A stretch of DNA of 64,000 nt, from positions 124,001 to 188,000 of the forward strand of contig VXVC01000002.1 in the NCBI GenBank assembly GCA_009836625.1. Reading direction: 5' to 3'. Shown one piece after another: positions 8,127 to 23,212 of the stretch. Each line of letters opens with the position of its first letter. Positions within the stretch are counted from its first letter, which is position 1. The stretch is from Holophagales bacterium (GTDB lineage: Bacteria; Acidobacteriota; Thermoanaerobaculia; Multivoradales; Multivoraceae). The notes beneath the pieces are model-generated. The model was not told the origin of the DNA. It saw only the letters and a program-made list of their open reading frames with translations, and made no database searches. The translations under genes and the position numbers were made by a program.

Positions 8127-9355
8127 ATGACGAAGCGAGTCAACGAGCGGGAGCCGTCCCTCTTCACGCCGATCGAGGAAGCGGTCGAGGTCTTCCGCGC
8201 CGGCGGACAGGTGATCATCGTCGACGACGAGGATCGGGAGAACGAGGGCGATCTGGCCATCGCGGCCGAGAAGGTGACCGCCGACGCGATCAACTTCATG
8301 GCCACGCACGGCCGTGGACTGATCTGCCTGGCGATGACCGAGGATCGCTGCGACGAACTCGACCTGCCGCTGATGGTCCGGGACAACACGGCGCCCTTCG
8401 AGACGGCCTTCACGGTGTCGATCGAGGCGCGCGGCAAGGTGACGACGGGTATCTCGGCCGCCGACCGGGCGGCGACGATCGCCACCGCGATCGACCCGGC
8501 CACCAGTCCCCGGGACCTGCTGCGGCCGGGTCATGTCTTCCCGCTCCGCGCCAAGCGCGGCGGCGTGCTGAAGCGAGCCGGACAGACCGAGGCTTCGGTC
8601 GACCTGGCGACGCTGGCCGGGCTGTCGCCGGCGGGCGTGATCTGCGAGATCATGAACGCCGACGGGACGATGGCCCGCGTGCCGGACCTTGTCGAGTACA
8701 GCCGCCTGCACAAGCTGCCGATGATCACGGTGTCGGACCTGATCCGTTACCGGCTGAAGCACGAGAGCCTGGTCAGGCTGATCGCCTCCCCGACCATGCC
8801 GACGCTCTACGGTCCGATGAGGGCTTACGCCTACCACGCTGAACTCACCGGCGAGGAGCACGTTGCTCTGGTGATGGGCGAGCCGAAGCCGGACAAGGAC
8901 ATCCTGGTGCGTGTCCACAGCCAGTGCCTGACGGGCGACGTCTTCCACTCCGAGCGCTGCGACTGTGGCGTCCAGCTACACCATGCCCTCGACACGATTG
9001 CAGAGGAAGGAGAGGGGGTCGTGCTCTATCTGCTGCAGGAGGGGCGGGGCATCGGCCTGTTCAACAAGCTGCGCGCCTACGATCTGCAGGACGAGGGGCA
9101 CGACACCGTCGAGGCCAACCACAAGCTCGGGTTCAAGGCCGACCTCCGCAACTACGGCATCGGGGCGCAGATTCTCCGCGATATCGGGGTTCGCCGGATG
9201 CGGCTGATGACAAACAATCCGCACAAGTACATCGCCCTCTCCGGTTACGGCCTGGAGATCGTCGAACGCGTGCCGATCGAGATCGAGGCTACCGAGTCGA
9301 ACCGCGACTATCTCCGGGTCAAGCGGGACAAGATGGGCCACCTGCTGAAGCTGGT

Positions 9356-9359
<4 letters not shown>
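8127..9359 (+). CDS. ribBA: bifunctional DHBP synthase / GTP cyclohydrolase II
   Basis: This 410-residue enzyme performs the two entry steps of riboflavin synthesis. The N-terminal half (about 1-205) is 3,4-dihydroxy-2-butanone-4-phosphate synthase ([30 protein letters not shown]). The C-terminal half is GTP cyclohydrolase II with the zinc cysteines in [15 protein letters not shown], then [13 protein letters not shown] and [11 protein letters not shown]. Zinc ligands and the Arg of GRGIGL are present. I chose the ATG at 8127; ten extra upstream codons do not resemble the family. Confidence 0.96.
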
Positions 9360-10398
<1,039 letters not shown>

Positions 10399-10408
<10 letters not shown>

Positions 10409-11949
10409 CGCGCCGCAGGGCGCTCGGGCTGATCGGGACCGGCGCGGCCATGCCCCTGTTCGGATCCTGCGCCGCGGACGAACGGACGACCGGAACGCCG
10501 CAGGGAGGAGCTTCGATGGGCGACGCCCCGATCCACTACATGAGCCTGCGCGACGTCGCGCGCCTGATCGAAGCCCGCGAGCTCTCGCCGGTCGCCCTGA
10601 CCGAGACGATGCTGGAGCGGATCGTCGCCGTCGACGGCCGGCTCAGGAGCTACGCCACCGTGATGGCCCACGAGGCGCTTGCCGCGGCGCGGGCCGCCGA
10701 GTCTGAGATCGAGGGCGGTCGCTACCGGGGGCCGCTGCACGGTGTGCCCATCGCCGTGAAGGACCTCTGCTACACGGAGGGCGTGCGCACGATGGGCGCC
10801 CTCTCGGTCCTGTCCGACTTCGTCCCCGGGTACGACGCGACCGTGGTCGAGCGGCTGGCCGATGCCGGCGCCGTTCTGCTCGGCAAGCTGAACCTGACCG
10901 AAGGTGCGATGGGCGCCTACCACCCGGACTTCGACATCCCGGTCAACCCGTGGGACGAGGGACTTTGGACCGGCGTGTCGTCGAGCGGCTCGGGGGTCGC
11001 TACGGCTGCCGGCCTCTGTTTCGGGTCGCTCGGCTCGGACACCGGCGGATCGATCCGGTTTCCGTCGGCCCAGTGCGGCATCGTCGGACTCAAGCCGACC
11101 TGGGGGCGGGTGAGCCGCTACGGCGTGCTCGAACTCGCCGGCTCGCTCGACCACATCGGGCCGATGACGCGGACCGTCGCCGACGCCGCGATCATGCTCG
11201 AAGCGATCGCCGGCGCCGATCCGAACGACCCGACGGCGCTCGACGCGCCAGTGCCGTCCATCCTGCCGATGCTGGACGGCGATGTCGCGGGGCTGCGGCT
11301 CGGCTTCGACCGGCGGTACGCCTCGGAAGGCGTTGACCCCGCGGTCGCCGCCGCCGCGGAGGAGGCCTTGCAGGTGCTGGCCGGCCTGGGCGCCGAGGTC
11401 ACGGAGGTCGAGATGCCGGCGGCGCCCTTCGACGACTGGTGGCCGCTCTGCTCCTACGAGGCCGTTCGGGCGCATGCCGCGACCTGGCCCAGCCGCGCCG
11501 CGGACTACGGGCCGTACTTCGGGGAGTTCCTGGCCTTCGGCTCGCAGGTGAGCGACGAGGCGTACGCGGAGGCGACCGAACGGCGCGCGGCGTTCAGCGA
11601 GCGGTTCGAGGCGATGCTGTCGACCGTCGACGCACTCGTCTGCCCGTCGAACGTCGCCGCGCTGCCGATGACGGACGCGATGGGATACGACACGGTCGGG
11701 GCGTTCAGGGAGGCCCTGGAGTCGTTCGCGGCGACGTTCGATCCGCCGCTCGGCAGCATCCAGCTCTTCACCGTGCCCGCCGACTTCGCCGGCACGCCGA
11801 CGATCTCCCTGCCGTGCGGTTTCTCACCCGCGGGCGCGCCCCACAGCCTGCAGCTCGTCGGCCGCGATTTGAGCGAACCGACGCTCTGCCGTCTCGCCCA
11901 CGCCTACGAGCAGGCCACCGACTGGCACCTGCGGCACCCGGAGGTTTGA
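10399..11949 (+). CDS. amidase-signature hydrolase, probably exported
   Basis: This 516-residue amidase-signature enzyme hydrolyses amide bonds; its substrate is unknown. The Ser-cis-Ser-Lys triad is visible: Lys about 121 (VAVKDL), the VSSSGSG loop at 193-199, and the nucleophile Ser about 218 in [10 protein letters not shown]. The N-terminus ([20 protein letters not shown]) looks like a twin-arginine signal with a lipobox Cys, so it is probably exported and lipid-anchored rather than a GatA subunit; gatB and gatC are absent. The ATG overlaps the end of gmd by 10 bases. Confidence 0.9.
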
Positions 11950-11950
11950 G

Positions 11951-13501
11951 TTAGGGCATGTAGGGCGTCGGACTCGGCCCGAGCTGCGTCTCCAGGACCG
12001 CCTGGGCGGTGTCGATGAAGTCGCAGACCATGGGCCGGCTCTCGCGGGGATCGATGATCTCCTCGATATTGAATGCCTCGGCCGTGCGGAACGGCGACGC
12101 CAGGGCCTCGAGGCGGTCCTCGATCTCCTTCTGTTTGGCGGCGGGGTCGTCGGATTCCCGGATGATGCGCCGGTAGGCGGCGGTGACGCCGCCGGAGATG
12201 TGCATGGACCCCCAGTGGCCGGACGGCCACGCCACGCGCCGGAACATGCCGCTCGGGCGGTCGTGGCACTGGCCGGCGACGCCGTAGAGCTGGCGGATGA
12301 CGATCGTGAGCCACGGCACACGGGTGCGGAGCGTCGCGCAGAGCATCTTGGCGCCGGCGCGGACGATGCCCTGGCGCTGCTGCTCGGGGCCGACCATGAA
12401 GCCGGGCTCGTCGGCGAAGTAGACCATCGGTAGATGGAAGGTGTCGCACAACTGCAGGAAGCGGATCACCTTGGTGCCGGCGGCGACGTTCATCGAGCCG
12501 CCGAGGTAGCTCGGGTTGTTGATCATCGTGCCGACCGGATAGCCGTTGACGCGGGCGAGGCCGACGATGCGGGAGCGTCCGTAGTGCGGCGTGATCTCGA
12601 AGAAGGAGTCGCGGTCGAGCACCGCGTCGAGGATCTTCCTCGGGTCGTAGGACTTGTTCTTCTCGCGCGGGATGGCGGACAGGAGCGACGGCTCGCGGCG
12701 TTCCGGGTCGTCGTGGGTTTCGCCGCGGGGCGGCATCTGCCAGACGCTGTCGGGCAGGTAGCTCAGGAACTGCTTGAGCATCGCGAAGGCCTCTTCCTCG
12801 GAGTCGGCGAGGTTGTCGATGACGCCGCTGCCGAACACCTGCGTGCGCTCGTCGCCGAGATCCTCCTTCGTGATGTCGATGCCGAGCGCGGCCTTGACGA
12901 CGGGGGGACCGCCCGGAAACACCTGGCTCGTGCCCCTGACCATCACGTTGAAGTGGGCGAGGCAGGCCTCGACCGCCGGCAGGCCGGCCACCGAACCGAG
13001 CACCGCGGCGACCACGGGCACCCTGCACAGCAGGTCCTCGATACCGGGGGTGGCGGGGTTGGTCGGGATGTAGGTGCGTCCGATCTTCTCGAAGGTCTTG
13101 ACGCTGCCGCCGGTGGAGTCGAGGAGGCGCACGTAGGGCAGGCGCCAGCCGAGCGCCAGCTTCTGGGCGTGGCCGCTCTTGTCGCCGATCGACGCATCGG
13201 AGGCGCCGCCCCGCACGGTGAAGTCGCCGCCGTTCAGAACCGCGCGGCGGCCGTTCAGGCGGGCGAGGCCGATGACGCGGTTCGAGGGCCGCACGTCCTG
13301 GAGTTCGTTGCCGTCATAGCTGGCCACGCCGGCGAGCTCGCCGATCTCCTGGAAGGAGCCCTCGTCGGTGAACAGGTCGAGACGCTCCCGGATCGTCAGC
13401 TTGCCGCGGCGGTGCTGCTCCGCGATGCCGGCTTCGCCGCCCATCTGCCGGGCGAACTCGCGGCGCCGCCTCAGTTCCTCGATCTCTCGCTCCCAGACCA
13501 T
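11951..13501 (-). CDS. acyl-CoA (propionyl/methylcrotonyl-type) carboxylase beta subunit
   Basis: This 516-residue carboxyltransferase subunit transfers CO2 from biotin to an acyl-CoA. It has the two-halved crotonase-like layout: N-half GKLTIRERLDLFTDEGSFQE, GGDFTVRGGA and FPGGPPVV; C-half NNPSYLGGSMNVAAGTK, DEPGFMVGPEQQRQG and GGVTAAYRR. The oxyanion-forming Gly pairs are present. The start at 13501 (ATG) matches the family; the frame stays open upstream without similarity. No biotin carboxylase subunit is nearby, so the alpha subunit must lie elsewhere. Propionyl-CoA is plausible given the methylmalonyl-CoA genes in this window. Confidence 0.88.
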   Translation of the reverse strand: MVWEREIEELRRRREFARQMGGEAGIAEQHRRGKLTIRERLDLFTDEGSFQEIGELAGVASYDGNELQDVRPSNRVIGLARLNGRRAVLNGGDFTVRGGASDASIGDKSGHAQKLALGWRLPYVRLLDSTGGSVKTFEKIGRTYIPTNPATPGIEDLLCRVPVVAAVLGSVAGLPAVEACLAHFNVMVRGTSQVFPGGPPVVKAALGIDITKEDLGDERTQVFGSGVIDNLADSEEEAFAMLKQFLSYLPDSVWQMPPRGETHDDPERREPSLLSAIPREKNKSYDPRKILDAVLDRDSFFEITPHYGRSRIVGLARVNGYPVGTMINNPSYLGGSMNVAAGTKVIRFLQLCDTFHLPMVYFADEPGFMVGPEQQRQGIVRAGAKMLCATLRTRVPWLTIVIRQLYGVAGQCHDRPSGMFRRVAWPSGHWGSMHISGGVTAAYRRIIRESDDPAAKQKEIEDRLEALASPFRTAEAFNIEEIIDPRESRPMVCDFIDTAQAVLETQLGPSPTPYMP

Positions 13502-13583
13502 GGTTCCCGGGCCCGATGCTACTGGTAGACTGCGCGGCCGGCCGGCGCTGCTGGGCCGCACTACGACGACGTCGACGGAGCAG

Positions 13584-15308
13584 ATGATGACCGAGCCGCG
13601 AGGGGCGCGGCGCGGCGGCACGCCGCGGCCGCTGATCGCCGCCCCGGAACGCCTGAACGAACTGCGGGAGGGATCGCGCGAGTGGCCCTCCTGGACCCTG
13701 ACGCCGCGCCAGATCTGCGATCTGGAGCTGCTGATGTGCGGCGGCTTCGCGCCGCTCGACGGGTTCATGAGCCGCGCCGCTTTCGACAGCGTCTGCGAGA
13801 CGATGCGCCTTCCATCGGGAGCGCTGTGGCCGATTCCGATCACCCTCGACGTGACGCCGGATGCGGCGGCCGGGCTGGAGGCGGGGTCCCGGCTGGTCCT
13901 GCGCGACCTGGAAGGGCTGATGCTCGCGGTGCTCACGGTGGAGGACGTCTGGGAGCACGACCGCCGCAAGGAAGCGGAGCTCGTCTACGGGACACTCGAC
14001 CAGGCCCATCCCGGCGTTGCTCATCTCTACCAGCGGACGAACACCGTTTCCGTGGGCGGCAGGATCGAGGGGTTCCAGCCGCCGCGGCACTACGACTTCC
14101 CCGGATTACGCAAGACGCCGCAGCAGTTGCGGCGACGTTTCGCACAACTCGGATGGAAGACGGCGATCGCCTTCCAGACCCGCAACCCCATGCACCGGGC
14201 GCACTTCGAGCTGACCCTGCGGGCGGCCCGGGAACTGGAGGCGAACCTGCTGATCCACCCGGTCGTTGGCATGACGAAGCCGGGCGACCTCGATCACTAC
14301 ACGCGCGTTCGCTGCTACCGAAGGGTCCTGAGCCACTATCCGCGCCACACTGCGGAGCTGGCCCTGCTGCCTCTCGCCATGCGGATGGCGGGACCGCGCG
14401 AGGCCCTCTGGCACGCCCTGATTCGCAGGAACTACGGCTGCACCCACCTGATCGTCGGCCGCGACCATGCGGGACCAGGCGTGGACTCGCAGGGGAAGCC
14501 CTTCTACGGGCCGTATGACGCGCAGGAGTTGATGGTCGAGCACGAGGCCGAACTCGGCGTCCGAATGGTTCCCTTCCGGATGATGGTGTACGTCGAGGAC
14601 CGGGACTCGTACGAACCGGTCGACAACGTGAAGGAGGGGGAGCGGACGCTGTCGATCTCGGGCAGCGATCTTCGCCGCCGGCTGCGCCGGGGCCTTCCCA
14701 TCCCGGAGTGGTTCACGTTTCCCGAAGTGGCCCGGGAACTGCGCCAAAGTCACCCGGCGCGCAGCAGCCAGGGCTTCACCGTGTTCTTCACCGGGCTTTC
14801 CGGCGCCGGCAAGTCGACGATCGCCAACGTGCTCCTGGTCAAGTTCCTGGAGGCCGGCGGCCGGCCGGTCACGTTGCTCGACGGCGACATCGTGCGGACG
14901 AACCTCTCGTCCGAACTGGGGTTCTCCCGGGAGCATCGGGACATCAACATCCGCCGCATCGGCTTCGTCGCTTCGGAGATCACGAAGAACGGCGGCATCG
15001 CCATCTGCGCTCCGATCGCGCCGTACGAGAACGTGCGTCAGGATGTGCGGGAGATGATCGAGGAGGGGGGCGGGTTCATCCTGGTTCACGTGGCGACGCC
15101 GCTCGAGGTCTGCGAGGAGCGCGACGTGAAGGGCCTCTATGCGAAGGCCCGGGCGGGACTGATCGACGCCTTCACCGGTATCTCGGACCCGTACGAGATC
15201 CCGGAGAATCCGGACATGGTCATCGACACGACGGACATCACTGCCGAGGAGGCTGCCCAGCAGGTCATCCTTCACCTGGAGAAGGAGGGGTTCGTCGGAC
15301 CGCGCTGA
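13584..15308 (+). CDS. fused ATP sulfurylase / APS kinase
   Basis: This 574-residue bifunctional enzyme activates sulfate: ATP sulfurylase makes APS and APS kinase phosphorylates it to PAPS. The N-terminal sulfurylase (about 1-395) has the QTRNPMHRAHFEL catalytic motif, HPVVGMTKPGDLD and the GRDHAGPG loop. The C-terminal kinase (about 400-574) has the P-loop GLSGAGKST, the LDGDIVRTNL segment, and the lid residues around SREHRDINIRRIG. The ATG pair at 13584/13587 is the start; the gene is divergent from the carboxylase gene with an 82-base gap. Confidence 0.94.
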   Translation: MMTEPRGARRGGTPRPLIAAPERLNELREGSREWPSWTLTPRQICDLELLMCGGFAPLDGFMSRAAFDSVCETMRLPSGALWPIPITLDVTPDAAAGLEAGSRLVLRDLEGLMLAVLTVEDVWEHDRRKEAELVYGTLDQAHPGVAHLYQRTNTVSVGGRIEGFQPPRHYDFPGLRKTPQQLRRRFAQLGWKTAIAFQTRNPMHRAHFELTLRAARELEANLLIHPVVGMTKPGDLDHYTRVRCYRRVLSHYPRHTAELALLPLAMRMAGPREALWHALIRRNYGCTHLIVGRDHAGPGVDSQGKPFYGPYDAQELMVEHEAELGVRMVPFRMMVYVEDRDSYEPVDNVKEGERTLSISGSDLRRRLRRGLPIPEWFTFPEVARELRQSHPARSSQGFTVFFTGLSGAGKSTIANVLLVKFLEAGGRPVTLLDGDIVRTNLSSELGFSREHRDINIRRIGFVASEITKNGGIAICAPIAPYENVRQDVREMIEEGGGFILVHVATPLEVCEERDVKGLYAKARAGLIDAFTGISDPYEIPENPDMVIDTTDITAEEAAQQVILHLEKEGFVGPR

Positions 15309-15351
15309 GCCCCTCCGGCGGCGCCACGCGCCCAGGTGGCGACTGCTCTCC

Positions 15352-15741
15352 GTGGGCGTTGCCGCGGTGGTCGCGTTGTCTCTCCTGCTGCCGGCGGAGG
15401 CGCTGGCCGGGACGTTCGAGCGCGGTGTCCGGTGGCTGGCGGGTCTGCTCGGCGGCGATACCCGCCGGGTGGCGGCCGAGTTGCCGTGGGACCAGATCGT
15501 CCATGGTCTGCTGTTCGCCGTGCTGGCCTGGGTCTGGTGCCGGCCTTTCGCGCGTGCCGGCCGGGTTGGCGGCGTCGTGGGCGCGGCGGTGGCCGCGGTG
15601 GCCTACGGCGCCGCGATCGAACTCGTCCAGATCCAGCTCGGTTACCGGTCCGGCGAGTGGATGGACCTGGTCGCCGACGCCGTCGGCGTCGCGGTCGGCG
15701 CGCTGGTCGCGGCCGGAATCTGGCCGCGGCTGTTGCGCTAG
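15352..15741 (+). CDS. VanZ-like small membrane protein
   Basis: This 129-residue protein has four hydrophobic segments (about 2-20, 46-63, 70-90 and 105-125) and the VanZ-like pattern D-Q-I-V-H-G-L-L-F, then a Glu-Leu-Val-Gln segment and R-S-G-E-W-M-D-L-V-A-D-A-V-G. VanZ relatives are membrane proteins of unclear biochemical role. The GTG at 15352 is the only in-frame start after the preceding stop. Confidence 0.78.
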   Translation: MGVAAVVALSLLLPAEALAGTFERGVRWLAGLLGGDTRRVAAELPWDQIVHGLLFAVLAWVWCRPFARAGRVGGVVGAAVAAVAYGAAIELVQIQLGYRSGEWMDLVADAVGVAVGALVAAGIWPRLLR

Positions 15742-15783
15742 CGTGGCCTGCCGGCTGAACGGCCGGCCACGAGGACCGACGAA

Positions 15784-19260
<3,477 letters not shown>

Positions 19261-19272
19261 AGGAGCGGGGGG

Positions 19273-20949
19273 CTATCCGGCCCGCGCCGCCGCCTTCTTC
19301 TCCCGCTTCTCCCGCTTCTCCCGCTCGAGCGCGGCCGTGCGGTCGAGGTGGTCGTCGCCCAGGCGCTCCAGGTACTCGTCGTAGCTGCCGAGGAAGTCGT
19401 TGACGCCCTGGTCCGAGATTTCGATGATCCGGGTCGCCAGCCGGCTCACGAACCAGCGGTCGTGGGAGACGAGGAGCAGCGTGCCCTGGTAGGCGGAGAG
19501 GCCTTCGACCAGAGCCTCGATCGCCTCCAGGTCGAGGTGGTTGGTGGGCTCGTCGAGCACGAGCACGTTCGGCTTGAGAACGACGTGGCGGCAGAACAGC
19601 AGCCGCGCGGCCTCGCCGCCGGAGAGGCTGCCGATCCGCTTGACCGCCTCGTCCTTCGTGAACAGGACGGCGCCGAGCTGGCCGCGGACGAAACCGATCG
19701 GCTCGCCCGGGCAGCAATCCCAGAGCCAGCTCTCGACCGTCTTCCGCTCGGCTCCTTCCTTGTCGAGTAACTGCTCGCGGTGGTCCTGGGCGAAGTAGCC
19801 GGGGTGGGTCTCGTACCCCCAGTCCACCTCGCCGGCGTCGGCCCGGACCTCGCCGAGCGCGATCTTGAGCAGGGTCGACTTGCCGATGCCGTTCGGCCCG
19901 ATCACCGCGACCCGTTCGCCGCGGCCGACCTCGAGCGAGACGTCGTCGAGCACCTGGTTGTCGCCGTAGCTCTTCGAGATCCCTTCCAGGGTCAGCACGC
20001 GCTTGCCCGAGGGCCGCCGCGAGTCGAAGCGGAACAGCGGGTAGCGGCGCGAACTCTGCGGCAGCGGCTCGATCGTCATGCGGTTGATCAGCTTCACGCG
20101 GCTCTGGGCCTGGCGCGCCTTGCTGGCCTTGTACCGGAAGCGGTCGACGAACTTCTGGTGGTGGTCGATCTCCTGCTGCCGCTGCGCGATCTCGGCTTCC
20201 CGGCGGGCGCGCTCCTCGACCTTCTTCCGCTCGAAGTTGGAGTAGGCGCCGGGATAGGCGGTCAGGGTCTCGTAGTCGATGTCGAGGATCTGCGTGCAGA
20301 CGTTGTCGAGGAAGCGGTGGTCGTGGGAGACGACGACCACCACCCCCTTGAAGTCGGTCAGGAACTTCTCGAGCCAGCGGATCGACAGGATGTCGAGGTG
20401 GTTGGTCGGTTCGTCGAGCAGCAGGACGTCCGGTGCCGCGGCCAGAGTCTGGGCCAGCAGCACACGGAGCTTGAAACCGCCGGACAGGATCGAGAGCGGT
20501 TCCCGGTGGACCTCCGTGTCGATTCCCAGTCCCTCCAGGATCTCGGCCGCGCGCGACTCCAGGGAGTAGCCGTCCCAGCGCATCACGACCTCCTCGAGGT
20601 CGGCGTAGCGGTCGCCGTCGAAGTGCTCGTCGGCCCGTTCGAGCAGGCGGTCTTTTTCGACCATCGCGTCCCAGAGTTCGGCGTTGCCCATCATGACGAC
20701 GTCGAGGATCGGCACCGTCTCGTACTCGAAGTGGTCCTGCTTCAGCACTCCGAGCCGGCAACGCTTGGGGATGGAGATCGAGCCCTCGCTGGCCGGTTCC
20801 TCGTCGCTCAGGATGCGCAGCAGGGTCGACTTTCCCGATCCGTTGGAGCCCACGATGCCGTACCGCTCGCCCTTGGCGAAACGAACGGTCGCGCCCTCGA
20901 ACAGGGTCTGCTCGCCGAAGCTCTTGGCGAGGTTGGAGATGGAGATCAT
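19273..20949 (-). CDS. ABC-F family ATPase (YbiT-like)
   Basis: This 558-residue protein has two ABC ATPase domains in one chain and no membrane segments. Walker A motifs are GSNGSGKST (about 34-42) and GPNGIGKST (about 348-356). The first signature reads LSGGFKLR, the second LSGGEAARL, and Walker B reads LLLDEPTNHLD in both. The long linker (about 240-310) with KASKARQAQSRVK is the ABC-F hallmark. ABC-F proteins act on the ribosome as translation factors or antibiotic-protection factors. The C-terminal tail is Lys/Glu/Arg-rich. Subgroup assignment is by general resemblance to YbiT. Confidence 0.92.
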   Translation of the reverse strand: MISISNLAKSFGEQTLFEGATVRFAKGERYGIVGSNGSGKSTLLRILSDEEPASEGSISIPKRCRLGVLKQDHFEYETVPILDVVMMGNAELWDAMVEKDRLLERADEHFDGDRYADLEEVVMRWDGYSLESRAAEILEGLGIDTEVHREPLSILSGGFKLRVLLAQTLAAAPDVLLLDEPTNHLDILSIRWLEKFLTDFKGVVVVVSHDHRFLDNVCTQILDIDYETLTAYPGAYSNFERKKVEERARREAEIAQRQQEIDHHQKFVDRFRYKASKARQAQSRVKLINRMTIEPLPQSSRRYPLFRFDSRRPSGKRVLTLEGISKSYGDNQVLDDVSLEVGRGERVAVIGPNGIGKSTLLKIALGEVRADAGEVDWGYETHPGYFAQDHREQLLDKEGAERKTVESWLWDCCPGEPIGFVRGQLGAVLFTKDEAVKRIGSLSGGEAARLLFCRHVVLKPNVLVLDEPTNHLDLEAIEALVEGLSAYQGTLLLVSHDRWFVSRLATRIIEISDQGVNDFLGSYDEYLERLGDDHLDRTAALEREKREKREKKAAARAG

Positions 20950-21101
20950 GGGTTAGGCTGCGCGGCTGGAAGGCGGCGCGGCGGCGCCGGAATGTCGGGG
21001 CGTGGGATGCCGTTGTTCCCGCAACGGAGGCTCGATCTGGCCGCTCTCCGAGCCGAGTTCAGAATAGCAACGCATGAACATCAGACGGACGCGAGACGAC
21101 C

Positions 21102-22067
21102 ATGTCGAGTGAGCTGCGCCGCAAGACCCGCGCGGCTGCGCCAGGCGGGGCGCTTGCCTCCGTACTTCCCGCCGTCGGCTGGGCCGGAGGCGCCTTTCTG
21201 GGCGCCGTGCTGGTCTTCGGGGGAGTCGTCAAGGCGCTCGACCCGCAGGCGTTCGTCAAGCTGGTAGAGATCGAGGGGCTCGATTTCCTGCTGCCGGCCG
21301 TCGTGGTCACCGCGATCGCGCTGGCGCTCGAGATGGGTCTCGGCAGCGCTCTGATCCTGGGGCTTCGCCGGATGTGGGTGCTCGGGCCGTCGGCGCTCCT
21401 CGTCGCCTTCTTCCTGTTTCTCACCGGCCGCGCCTACTACCGCGACCTGCGCGGCATCGCGACCGAGGACGAAGCCGGCTGCGGCTGCTTCGGCAACCTG
21501 GTCGAGCGGACACCGGCGGAGGCGTTCTGGCAGGACCTGGCGCTCATGGTGCCGGCGCTGGCGCTGGCCTTCCTCGGCCGGCGCGCGGCCGACGGCATGC
21601 CCTGGATCCGGCTCGCCGTCGTCGGCACGCTGACGGTGGGGCTGCTCGCCTTCGCCCGCGCCGCGCCGGATCTCCCGCTCGACAACATCGCGACGCGGCT
21701 GAAGCCCGATCTTGTGATCGACGAGATCTGCAGCGGCGACGGCGTCAGCCGGCTCTGCCTGAGCACGATCGTGCCGGAGCTGGAAGAGGGCGAACACTGG
21801 CTGGTCATCGCCGACCTGGACGAAGACCTCGGCAAGGCCGTCGACGCCCTGAACCAGCACGTCTTCGCCGGTGGCCGGATGTGGGTCCTCAGCTCGGCGA
21901 CGCCGGATGAGAACCGGACGTTCTTCTGGTCCTACGGCCCCGCCTTCGAGATCCGCGAGGCGCCGCCGACGTTTCTGAATCCGCTCTACCGGACGCTGCC
22001 GCGGTCGTTCCGGGTCGAGGACGGCGTGGTGGTCGAGACGGTGTCGGGTTTTCCGCCGGAGCCGTAG
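21102..22067 (+). CDS. MauE/DoxX-like membrane protein
   Basis: This 321-residue protein has four predicted membrane segments (about 22-45, 60-85, 90-108, 140-157) and an extra one near 168-188, then a soluble C-terminal part of about 120 residues. The first part matches the MauE/DoxX pattern: G-G-V-V-K-A-L-D-P near the start and D-E-A-G-C-G-C-F-G-N after the third segment, a Cys pair typical of redox-linked MauE-like proteins. The C-terminal domain is not recognised. Its last 82 bases overlap the convergent luxC-like gene. Confidence 0.75.
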   Translation: MSSELRRKTRAAAPGGALASVLPAVGWAGGAFLGAVLVFGGVVKALDPQAFVKLVEIEGLDFLLPAVVVTAIALALEMGLGSALILGLRRMWVLGPSALLVAFFLFLTGRAYYRDLRGIATEDEAGCGCFGNLVERTPAEAFWQDLALMVPALALAFLGRRAADGMPWIRLAVVGTLTVGLLAFARAAPDLPLDNIATRLKPDLVIDEICSGDGVSRLCLSTIVPELEEGEHWLVIADLDEDLGKAVDALNQHVFAGGRMWVLSSATPDENRTFFWSYGPAFEIREAPPTFLNPLYRTLPRSFRVEDGVVVETVSGFPPEP

Positions 22068-23212
22068 GCGAACCCGGCGGCCAGATCGATGCCGCCGTTT
22101 CGCCAGGCGGCGTCGGTCGCCTGGAGTTGGCCGGCGGGGGCGAAGCGCGAGACGCCGGCTTGCTTGAAGGCGCGGCGGACGGTCGCGGGCAGGTGGCCGG
22201 CCACCGCTATGCCCTGAAGCCGGCTGCTCCAGTCGTCTAGGCGCGGGACGCCTTCGATCGGGTGGATGCGGACGGTGCGCAGGCCGGGCGACGGAGTGAT
22301 CCGCGGGTCGGGGTCGACGATGACGGTGCCGGCGTCGAGTGCGTCTCCATGCCAGTCGAGGCCTCGGAGGTCGGCGTCCTCGCGGGCGAGGCGGACGCCG
22401 GCACGGTCGGAGGTGTTGCTCCGGCCGGGTGGGAGATCAAGTGCGAGTTCGCTGAGGCTCTTCGCAAGGGCGGCAGCGAAGCTGGGGGCGGTGTCCGGTT
22501 CGGCTAAGACGGCGTGGACGGACAGGCAGCCGCGCTGGTCGAAGGTCGCGATGTCGAGGGCCATGCCGCGGGCGGCCTCCCTCCGGTCGGCGCCGGGACC
22601 GACCCAGCCGAGGCTGAGCCTGGGGCCGAAGGCGATGAGGCTGCGGTTTACAGCGGACTGGAGGGCATTGATCGTTGCCTCCCCGCCGTAGGCCACGACG
22701 AGGCGGGCGGAGGCGTGGAGTGGCGTCTCGACCGCTTCGTCGCCGCCCGTCCAGGTGACGGCGGCGTAGGCGTCGTGCAGCTTGGGTAGTCGCCGGCCGA
22801 GGGCGCCGAGGAAGGCCGGCGCGAAGTGGGGCTCGGCACGGGCGGACTTGAACAGAACGGGAGCGCGTGCCGCGAGCGCTGGCAGGAGGGACTGGAGGAT
22901 CAGGCCGGGGGGCTCGGCCGGAAGAACGACCAGGCTGAAGCCGTCCTCCCGTTGGCGGTGCGGCCGCTGCAGTTCGGCGGCCGCAGCATCCCCGAGCATG
23001 CCTTCGCCGATGCTCCTCAGGCCGTGGCTCAGGCCGGCCGGTGAGAGGCCCGTGGATCGAAGCAGGTCAGGGTCGAGGTCGCGGCGCTCCGGGCTGTTGG
23101 CATCGAGGAAGGCCGTCAGGGTTTCGTTCCAAGCGGTGAGCAGAGCGTCGCCCGGGATGGCGCGGAGGGCCGGCGTGGCTGCGGCCAGCCGTTCCGCCAC
23201 GCGGCTCGTCAT
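21986..23212 (-). CDS. acyl-CoA reductase, LuxC-like
   Basis: This 408-residue protein resembles LuxC, the reductase subunit that turns an activated acyl group into a fatty aldehyde. It has the NAD(P)-binding region with VAYGGEATINAL, the FGPRLSLGWV segment, and the active-site region TFDQRGCLSVHAVL with the nucleophilic Cys. Start is the ATG at 23212, overlapping the stop of the luxE-like gene (ATGA). luxA, luxB and luxD are not nearby, so light production is not implied. Confidence 0.88.
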   Translation of the reverse strand: MTSRVAERLAAATPALRAIPGDALLTAWNETLTAFLDANSPERRDLDPDLLRSTGLSPAGLSHGLRSIGEGMLGDAAAAELQRPHRQREDGFSLVVLPAEPPGLILQSLLPALAARAPVLFKSARAEPHFAPAFLGALGRRLPKLHDAYAAVTWTGGDEAVETPLHASARLVVAYGGEATINALQSAVNRSLIAFGPRLSLGWVGPGADRREAARGMALDIATFDQRGCLSVHAVLAEPDTAPSFAAALAKSLSELALDLPPGRSNTSDRAGVRLAREDADLRGLDWHGDALDAGTVIVDPDPRITPSPGLRTVRIHPIEGVPRLDDWSSRLQGIAVAGHLPATVRRAFKQAGVSRFAPAGQLQATDAAWRNGGIDLAAGFAYGSGGKPDTVSTTTPSSTRNDRGSVR